This document shows, piece after piece, positions 24,397 to 34,262 of a stretch of DNA of 42,394 nt. The notes beneath the pieces were generated by a model. That model searched no databases, had not been told where the DNA came from, and saw only the letters and a list, made by a program, of their open reading frames with translations. Position 1 is the first letter of the stretch. Every line of letters begins with the position of its first letter. The stretch spans positions 1,133,091-1,175,484 of the forward strand of contig BFEA01000150.1 in NCBI GenBank assembly GCA_003427395.1. The letters are read 5' to 3'. The translations under genes and the position numbers were made by a program. Source of the DNA: Chara braunii (Eukaryota; Streptophyta; Charophyceae; Charales; Characeae).

Positions 24397-26207
24397 GACG
24401 GGGCCTGGGGGAGTGGAGAAGAGAGCTCTATGAGTTTGCCATTGCCTGCCAGGTTGTGATTGTTCTCATACATCGGTTCATAGTTTTCAGGTTCCTTTTA
24501 CAGGAGTTACCTCACTACTCATGCCTGTCGTTTTTCCTCTCCCTTTTGCTTCGCTGCTTTTGGAATGGTGTGCATGGGGGCCACAAATCGGCGGCTGGAA
24601 GAGGGATTGGGCACATATTTTCCAGCAGGAAAGGGTCTTTGTGTCAACACTTCCCTATTTCTCTTGCTCGTTCCATGTCTGTCTGGTTCTGTGGACTCTG
24701 AGCATTTCTAGTTTGCCTACAGAAACCCCGGAGGTTTTCAAGTGCCGTAGGGAAGGTTGTGTGTGGGGGGGGGGGGGGGGGGGGGAGAGGGGCGCAAAGG
24801 GAGGATGTGGGGGGGCAAAGGAAGGATGTGATAGTTAGCTTGACGCAAATGAGTCACGCCTATAAGTGAGGGATGGAAATAGTCCATCGTTACTGAGTTA
24901 TTAATACTTTTCCGTTCCTCAGCTTTGTGATATGATTAGGATGACAGTACTGAAACATGGATTGGGTCATTTTGGGCCCCGGTGATAAACAGTTGTCCTG
25001 AGAATGCAAAACTGCTGCCAGAGAGTTTCATCGTCCATTGAAATTAGTGAGCCATCATGATAATTCCTTTTGCGTTTGGCGGCTCTGTGTTATGATTAGG
25101 ATGATAATACTGAAACATGTGTTGGGTCATTTTGGGCCCGGATGATAAATGGTGGTCCTGAGACCACAAAACTGCTGTCGGGAGTCTTGATAGTCCAGTG
25201 GAATTAATGAGCCATCCCGAGACGTCGATACCCTACTACTGTTTGGATGTATTCGGCATAGGACGATCTTGTTCCAAATGTAAATGATTTTGGGCTTCTG
25301 AGCTTATGATGACTATACATTGCTGTGCATCTGTTTGCATGATTGCATCACAATTTTTGCGATGGTTCTTTTTCTTTTATTTTTTTTGCTCCATCCGGCT
25401 GGCAAATTTCTGTTCTCATGGGAACACAGCCGGCAAGTTGCGGTTTCTGCTCTGTCCAGCTGGCTCCGTTTTGGCAGCTGGTGCCTTTTAATGATTCCTA
25501 TAATGTGCAATTCTGTGTCTGACATCGATTGATTGTGTGTTTGTGGTGAGTCCAGGAGAGGCAGCCATTTGAGAGGATCGAAGTGACTCGGGACGAGGCG
25601 ATGGAGATGTTTGCAACAAATACGTTCAAGGTAAGATGATGGAAACTGGACATGGGAGATAAATGGAGTAGGTGTTACCTGTGATGTGATGGAAAGCTCG
25701 TCGGTCACTGGCTAGGGCGAGCGGCCGTACTTTTTTGTGGTTTCCTGCTGATCGAACATTGCTTACAGTGTGGGTTTTGCTTGTTGTTTAGATGAGACAC
25801 AACCCCAAAGGGTCGAAAAAGAAAGGGATTTTTGGTTTAATTCAATTAATTGTTCAATAGGCTCCGAAAAGACCCTGGAATTATGCGTTTGATGTGTGTC
25901 GATAGATAGCTTTGAATGCTTGTGTTGTACATAACACACAATTTCACACCTGTAGATGTGTGCATGTGTGAGAGAAATTCAATGGAAAATTGAATGCTTG
26001 TTTTGTACATAACACACAGTTTAACTCCTGTAGATGTGTGCATGTGTGAGAGAGATTCAGTGCAATCGAAATGTAAATGCAATCCACCAAGCAGTCAAAA
26101 TATAAATGCAATCTACCAAACGATTCATGTTAATCTAGAATGTAATGTGTGCACTGTGCATGAATTACATGGTGTATTGTGAATGTACCCAGGCGGGCCA
26201 AAAAAAA

Positions 26208-26243
<36 letters not shown>

Positions 26244-27389
26244 TTATTTTTTATTTGGTGAAGAATTGCAATGTGACCCTGAGCCAAAAGTTGTTCACTT
26301 TTTTTTCCTGCGTAACATATTATTTTTTTGTTTTTTTTTTTTTTTTTGGGGGGGGGGGGGGGGCCGGTGCAAACAAGGTCCTCGGGCTGCCAAGCTGGTA
26401 GCCTAGCATTCTTCGATTAAAAAAAAAAAAAATCTGAAACGGTATTTTTTTGGATGGATTTCTGATTTTTGGTGCTATGCGTCTAGTGTTCATGAGCCAC
26501 ACTGGACATGGCGGCACACTTGCACAGCGCACATTTGCAGGACATATTTTTTGCGCACCATGCTGCACATGGTGGCACACGTGCAAAGCACACCGTTTTT
26601 TCCACACATCCCCTCTCCTCCTTGCCCCCCCTTCTCTCCATGCTTCCACTCCAGGCCACCCTCTCTCTCTTCATCCCTCTCCGTGCTACATGAAAAAATT
26701 GAACAGGTGTGTGTGAAGCTGCAACGGGTCACCTAGTGATGTATTGGACTCTGATGAAAATAGACTATACAGATGATACATGCGATCTGTTGCTTAGGCA
26801 CAACCCAAACCCCGAGATCTATTGTCAATCATTCCCAAGAGCTAGGGGTGCTGCTCGACTTTTATTGCTTTAATAACTGCATTAGTTACTTGAAGTCGTG
26901 TAAACGAAAACATTAATTAACAAATATGATGCTGATGAAATTCACTGGAAAATAAACAGCTATGGGATGGAATGTCACAGAAAGAAGAAGTCTGACAACA
27001 CAACTGCAGGGTGATTGCAGCCGGGTGTTGGCATTTGAATGTGACTGCAGCAATGGGCGGGGAAAGAAATTGTCGAAGCTCAGGATGATTGGCGTAGCCT
27101 TTGTCTATGTATGTGGGATTAGGCTGTGGGTCCTATGCTGATGGGCGTTTATATGTTTCATGCTGATCTCTGTGGTGTTGCCAATGTGGATTCCTCTGCC
27201 GGAATCGCAGATTGAGATTATCAAAGAGCTTCCGCCGGAGAAGACAATTACGGTGTACAGGTGTGGAAATCTGGTTGATTTGTGCCGAGGACCTCATATT
27301 CCAAGCACATCATCTGTCAAAGCAATGGCGTGCACAAAGGTTAGTTTTTTGGGGTCCACTCTTTTTGTCCTGCCCTTCATTTCTCCTCC

Positions 27390-27445
<56 letters not shown>

Positions 27446-30400
27446 ACCGGCAACGTGAATTCTGACCACAGCGACTGTCAAGGCAATGATGTGCACGAAG
27501 TTAGCCAATTATATTGCATGGTTGGGGTGCATTTTCGTCCCCGTACGGAGTCTTTTTTTATCGAGTGGAGTGATGTGGCACCTTCTTCTTAGAAGTGGGG
27601 GCATGGCGAGTTCTTGCCAATGATTTATTTGGCTTTTTGGGTGGCAATTTGTGCAGGCATCAGCAGCATATTGGAGAGGTCGTGCGGACAGAGAAACGCT
27701 TCAGAGGGTGTATGGCATATCCTACCCAGACAGCAAGAGTCTGAAGGTATAGGGTACATCACCAAATTTTGTTCCCTGTCGAGATTGGTGTTCATAAACT
27801 TCATTTCAAATTCTTATGCGTCAAGTGGTCTGAAAACCTGGGTGCTCATCGAATTGTACATAGGCATTTTTATCTCTGGAAAGCCACTGAATGAGGGCAG
27901 CATGCTGAGTGTCAGCTGACAGGTCAGAAATGGAGTTGTTTCCCCCCCCCCTCCCCCCCCAAAAAAAAGCAGAAACGGAGTATTTATAACTGTCTCATGG
28001 ACTTATCGGGTGGCCGCGGCGGGGGATCACAGTGTTCTGGAATCTCTTGCTCGCTTTCAGCTGGCTTTCCCTCACCTTGAGTTGGAGGTGGTCGGTCCAT
28101 GTACGGCATGATCGGGGATGTGAAAGCCCTTTTGTGAGTGACAAGGAGATGATGGAAGCCCAAGCAAAGGTGAAGCTCGATGACAAAAGGCTGGTTGTTT
28201 TTACTGAAACAAATTTGTGGAGAGTTATTTCCCAGTTAAACCAACAATAAGTACTTGGAGGCTTCCTTCTACCTGGGTTTTTGCTTGACCGCCTTTGTCC
28301 ATTTGGGTATTAACTTGAACAACAAATCCTTTTCTTATACGGATGCCTCTCGTTAGAGTGGGTGTCTGGATGATTCTTATGTCCTAATGATGTGGCATAT
28401 GTATGTACTATGTATGTGTTGTCCCTCAGGAGTACTTGCATGCTCAGGAGGAGGCTAAGAAGAGGGATCATAGAGTTGTGGGAACGGCTCAAAAGTTGTT
28501 TTTCTTCCATCCCCTCAGGTGCGTTTGCGACGAGAGAAAAGGAGTGAAAGAGTTGGCAAATACGGTTCTTTTTTATAAAGAGGAAAGAGCAGCAGAGGGA
28601 GTTCCCGAGTAAGGTCGTCGATAAATGAGAAAATCACGTATGCATTAGTCACGCCATGTTAGTCCTTGTTTTTGTCAGTGGCTTTGACAATGATCAAAGG
28701 GTGAATGCTTGATGCGCATGTCCTATTTCCTGATCCCTGCATGCTTTGCAGCAAGTTGGGCCTTAAACCACTAGTACCTTTGCATGAGTGGGAACATAGC
28801 GGGGCCTTGGGTGGGCCTCCGACCTCTTAGGAGGCCAAAACAAAACGACGGCTGCCGATGAGATTCATCAATGGCAGCCGTCATCGGGTGCGGCCTCCAA
28901 TTTTTTAGGAGTTTGGGAAAACTGCCAGTTTTCCCTATTTTCTCAACACTGGTGGAGGTACTAGTGGGTTTAAGCTGATGAAGTGTTTCAAGTCCCTGCT
29001 ATACCAGAAACAGGCCTTGGTGGCTGATGTTCACAGTCAATTGTTGCTCTCACTAGGGGTTATAATACTTCACTTGTTGTATTCGTTGAAGTGAAATCCA
29101 TATGCTCATACTTGTATTGTGACGCGACACGGACAATGAAAAATATCCAACAGGAAAAGTGGAGAGGAACAAATGCAGAAGATGATTCATCGGGTACTAG
29201 ATGACCTGTTGCAGATTCGCTTGCAAGAAAACAGGAGGGAATACCACCAAACCTTTTCTCATTCTTTTAGTGCGCTCGTTTTCTTTGCGAAGTAATTACC
29301 GTCTCAGCTTCGGTTTTTGTTTTGCGCTGTGTGAAATGATCCACACAGTTGCAGTTCGAGAACTTGAACTTTTCTGAGAAAATGTTGTTCCGTCGATCCG
29401 TTTGATCGAGATCCCGATTCTAAGTTTGTTTGCTGTGTTTTGTGAATATGTTTGTGATATGTATGCCATGTGCTTACTTGCTGAGTTTTGACTCTATGTG
29501 TGTGCGTGTCTGTGCGCACCCACCTCAAGTCTCTTCTCGCCGCCCCTCCTCATCGTGATAATCTCCTTCTTCCTGTAGGAGTTTGAAGCTTCTACATCTG
29601 TGGAGCACGACCTACTGGTAGCATTTACCACCACCAAAGCGGCACCATAACCTCTTCAAGCTAAGGTTCTCAACGAGGAAAACGGCACTACCGTCTTCAC
29701 CCGAATGGAAGGCCCGGTAATTATTGTCGTATCTGAACTGAAAGTTGCACCAAATACAGGTATAATGACTGGGCGTTCTATTCGGGTGAAGACGGTAGTG
29801 TCTTGCCAATCGTGAACGGCTCCCACAGGGCAAAACGGGAGTTGTCGAGAAAATATTTTTCTCTCTTAAAGCAGAAGTCTCTGTCCCAGCTATTTTGCTC
29901 CGATGTGGTGGTTACCCATCGTGTTCACGAGGGCTCGGCCTAGTGGACCAAAATGGCTGGTGGCGCCATGCAAAAGGAAAATGTTTTGTGCCACGTTGAT
30001 TTGTTTTTTTGGGTGCGCAGTAGCAGTATGGGTCTGGAAAAGGAGGGTCAGAGGGACTGGGGGTTTAAACCACCAGTACCCCGGGGGGTCTTAAGCCCCC
30101 TCTGGGGAGGCTCTGAGGCAAATGCATATGGATCTGCACGGCGCACCGATTCAGCCACCGCGTTTTCAACCTAAAAACGTCAAGGTACTGGTGGTTTAAC
30201 AGCCACTGTTCTCCGGGGCCCGACATAGTGAGGTGCCAAGCAGGTACAGGAGACGACCATGTCAGTTATGCTTTCAGCCTCTCCCGAATAGAACGCCCGA
30301 CATAGTGAAGTGCCAAGCAGATACGGGAGACAACCATGTTTTCTCTCGTCCTCCTCTTTGTTGCCAAGCAGTCTTTCAACATCGTTACGGAGATGTCACA

Positions 30401-33047
30401 ACACGGCAGCCAACAGTAGCATAGATGGGGAGGAGCTCTCCTACTGCTCCTTTGGAGGCACCATCATGATGGCCAGGTAGTGAGAGCGGTCTCCTTTGGT
30501 TCCCTCCTCATCTCATGGGTACCGGGCAGCCCTGAGGCCTTCTTTTTTTTTTATAACCCTGAGCTATATTCTTCACTCATTATACTTCCCACTACCTACC
30601 TATCTATGCCAGGAACAACCTGTTCCAATGCCCGGGCGGAAGGGGTGGAACTGTCTGCTAGGTGGCCTAAGCCTATGGCTATGCACTCTACTCTGTGCAG
30701 GGAGTAGTAGTACCTAGGTTTCTAACCCCCAGCGAGGGATGTCAGGAGCAAGGGTCGGTGGACACCTTGGCTTCTATAGAACTTGCCAGGGGGGGCTAGC
30801 CAACTATCTCAGCTGGTGGGCACCAAGCCTGCTGCAGGCAGCCTCGGGGGATTGAACCCACGACCTCCTGAATACCACTTGGGGGCTCAACCAACCGAGC
30901 TAGGCCGCTGGCCCAAGCCCTTTTGTAGTTTTCTTGGAAAGTTATAATTTTCGAACCTGCACCTGGTATTGGAGTTACCTATGCCCAATCCTGTCCTGGT
31001 ACAGGTCTGTGCTTCAGGTCTGCGACGTGCTTGGGACCTGGAATTGACCCAGACAGAACCCTTTTTTGTCTCTGTACTACTGGATTTTCAAATTCATCCT
31101 TGAAGACCTTATGTTTCTGTCCTTTTGATAGCTTACAACTGTGCGCTTCCAATCTTTTTTGCAAGGAAAGGCGTACTCACACTACTGTCTTCACCCGAAT
31201 AGACCGCCCGGCAGAGTTGCATACCCCGACGGCCGGCAGCCCTTCACTGGTTGGCTGGTCAGCACCTACCGGTCGGGGGTTGTCGGCCCCCAGCAAAAAA
31301 AATATTATTATTATTATTGTTATTATTATTATTTTTTGGGTCCAGAACACCCAATAACCCCACCAACACCCCCATACCCNNNNNNNNNNNNNNNNNNNNN
31401 NNNNNNNNNNNNNNNNNNNNNNNNNNNNNNNNNNNNNNNNNNNNNNNNNNNNNNNNNNNNNNNNNNNNNNNNNNNNNNNNNNNNNNNNNNNNNNNNNNNN
31501 NNNNNNNNNNNNNNNNNNNNNNNNNNNNNNNNNNNNNNNNNNNNNNNNNNNNNNNNNNNNNNNNNNNNNNNNNNNNNNNNNNNNNNNNNNNNNNNNNNNN
31601 NNNNNNNNNNNNNNNNNNNNNNNNNNNNNNNNNNNNNNNNNNNNNNNNNNNNNNNNNNNNNNNNNNNNNNNNNNNNNNNNNNNNNNNNNNNNNNNNNNNN
31701 NNNNNNNNNTGTTTTCTGACTGGTCGGCAGACCGCCGACCGGTCGGTCCTACTGGTCGGCTGCAAAACGGTCGGCGGTTGGGGTTGGCGGTTGGCAGTCT
31801 GCAACTCTGCCGCCCGGCCATTATAGCCGTATTTGGTGCACTTTTCAGTCTAGATACAGCTATAATGACCTGGCGTTCTATTCGGGTGAAGACGGTAGTA
31901 CCTTTTCAGTGGAGTCTGGGTGTGAAATTAGTGGCAGATACGTGTACAAAAATCCTGGTGTGAGGGTAAAACTAATTCCTCCAAGAGGACAATTCTTACT
32001 ATGGGATATTTTGACACACCCAAACATTCAGAGAAAGCTCAGAAAAAAACAGCTATACTTTGATCAAGCTTGCAGTGGTCATTGGCTAGTCACAACTTGA
32101 CCGTCCAACCTGGTTTTGCCTGCTCTGTCGGTCTGCTTGGCAACTAAGAGGTGCTCACTGCACATCATGCATGGATTACTCATCGATTTACTCGTTCATG
32201 TATAAATACTAGATAGTAAATACACTTTTAAGTTTTACCATTTCAATTTGTCCTGGCTCTATTTTCTACTCTGTTGCTCAGCCATCCATCGCTTGTTGCC
32301 ATTAGAGTTTGACTCAGTTTGTGAATTTGTACAACCTGATGATCTGGGTGCACACGTTGACTCATCTTACTGCTTTCTAATGCCTGATTGCCGTTCTGCA
32401 ATTTTTCATTCTCATAGCAGTTTCAGCCTTTCAGGAAGAAAGCTGCCTCTCTACTCCCTCTGGCTGTTTGTCATGAGACCAAATACTATATCACTCGGGC
32501 CTCGTTGTGCCTTATTGAATATTTGGGGTTGCAGGTGAAATATGCTGTTTGTCCGTTGTGCTTTTCTTCTGTACCTTGTTTGCGCTTTGGAGCACTGCTT
32601 AACCGTCTTTGGACAAGGAATGACAGGTATTGGACGCGTAACTCATCTGTAGGCTTCTAAAAATGTGACACAGGCTCTAACCCATGAAACAGAGTATAAA
32701 GTTTGCCAGGCTACTGTTTTCACTGGAATAGAACGCCCGGTCATTATCGCTGCATCTGGACTGTAAAACGCCCCAAATACAGATATAATGACCGGGCGTT
32801 ATATTGGGGTGAAGACGGTAGTTCAGGTCAAAATTTGCTAATGCAAGTACTGCTTCCTTTGACTGCGGTAGTTCTCCTGTCTGAGTGCTTTTTATTTCTC
32901 TGCTCTGTTTATTGCATGTGTTTTGCAGCCCAGGGAGTTGTTTCTTTCTTCCGCATGGAGCGCGCATATACAACAAACTTGTGGAATTCATCCGATCAGA
33001 GTACCGAAAACGCGGCTATGAGGAGGTGTGCATGTGGGCATGTGTGC

Positions 33048-33110
<63 letters not shown>

Positions 33111-34216
33111 CCATACTGGCAAGCAAGGAGGGTGAGGGCATTAGGAACAAGAGGAGGATGGGCAGGACGAGGGGCTGAGCAAAAGGAGTAGGCGGGGGAA
33201 TTTGAGATTGGGCAGAAGGATGTCGATGAGGATAACTTCTGGGTAGAAACAGGTGAGTGATGGTAAGTTGGAGGAGGACGAAGATTACAAGAAAGTGAAA
33301 CAATGGGCAAAATGATGACGGGTGACATAAAAGCGAGAATAGGAGAAGATTGAGAACAGGAGGAGGTGATACTAGAGAGCGAGGTTGATGGGAGGATAAC
33401 AGTTGAAGGATGATAAGAAGTAAGTGGAGAAGGAAAACTTGCGGCAATTTGAGGAGGATGAAGCTGAGAAGGCAGCATAGGACAGTGTAGAATGGTGAGG
33501 GGGAGGTGAAGCAGAGGAGGGTAAGAGGGAGTGGAGTAGCGGCAGGGAGTGGTGAAGGGTCGTAAGGAGCTAGAGGATGAGAAATGAGAGGAGAATGGGT
33601 GAAAGGGATTGCCATATTTTCCTGAACATGAGGCATATTGTGCGGTCTGTTTGTCTATAACACCTGCACTGTATTAGAAATTAGAACATTTGTATAGAGG
33701 CTGTTGTCTTGATGACTGCGCATGTGCTTTGTTAGAAGGGTTGAGTATCGACTTTTTTCTCGATGGCGAAGCTAGTTGGTCGGGGGTGCTTCCTTTTTGT
33801 TTCCGTTTCCCCAGTGGGGACCCAGGAAATCCATGCTTTCTTGTTGACGTCCCAGGCCCTGTGATATCATTGGAAAACTCCCATCTTAGAGCTTTGCACT
33901 GCTTACTGGGTTTCTACCAACTCACAGGAGTGCCATTTTCGATTGCTGGGGGGACAAGTCACGTTTTCTGTTGCTTCTCAGCCATCTCCAACTCTGAGTG
34001 ACTGACAATTTGGTTTCTTCCTTGCGTGGTTGTTTCCGTGGGATAGGTTGTGACGCCAAATGTGTACAATATGAAGCTTTGGGAGACTTCAGGGCATGCT
34101 GCAAATTACAAGGAGAACATGTTTTGCTTTGAGGTCTGTATCCACATATGCATGCTTGTGTTTGTGTGTGTTATCGTGTTCCCTATACACCACTCCACAA
34201 AAAATGCATGACTGTG

Positions 34217-34262
<46 letters not shown>

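Larger units (their letters stand above)
25631..27210 (+). other. ThrRS intron 6 (1,580 bp)
   Basis: Contains a 78-bp tandem duplication and the second CTAG-ended element. A pair of GGACATGGCGGCACAC / CACATGGTGGCACAC repeats lies at about 26505-26580. No gene is recognised. Confidence 0.88.
31182..31898. mobile_element. Palindromic TA-inserting MITE, copy A4, split by a nested insertion
   Basis: The left arm CTACTGTCTTCACCCGAATA ends at 31211. The remaining part of the palindrome resumes at 31818 and runs through TCTAGATACAGCTATAATGACC to GAAGACGGTAG. Removing 31212-31817 restores a normal copy of about 111 bp. Confidence 0.88.
28519..32928 (+). other. ThrRS intron 9 (4,410 bp), rich in transposable elements
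   Basis: Contains two TTAA-flanked elements, three palindromic-family copies and a fragment, a hAT-like nested insertion with the N gap, and a tRNA-derived SINE. The stretches 28974-29687 and 31899-32710 have no recognised element. Confidence 0.9.

Noticed and set aside
31141-31826. 180-214 codon frames across the N run
   Set aside because: Most of each frame is N. No coding claim can be made.
32677-33191. Open frames with a recurring HPNRTPGHY-like peptide (also at 15954, 29612 and 38381)
   Set aside because: The shared peptide comes from the palindromic MITE read in the same frame, not from a conserved protein. The same block is readable on both strands.
33016-33636. 206-codon minus-strand Ser/Pro/Leu-rich frame in intron 10
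   Set aside because: It is derived from purine-rich intron sequence and the (GT)n tract, with no similarity to any known domain.
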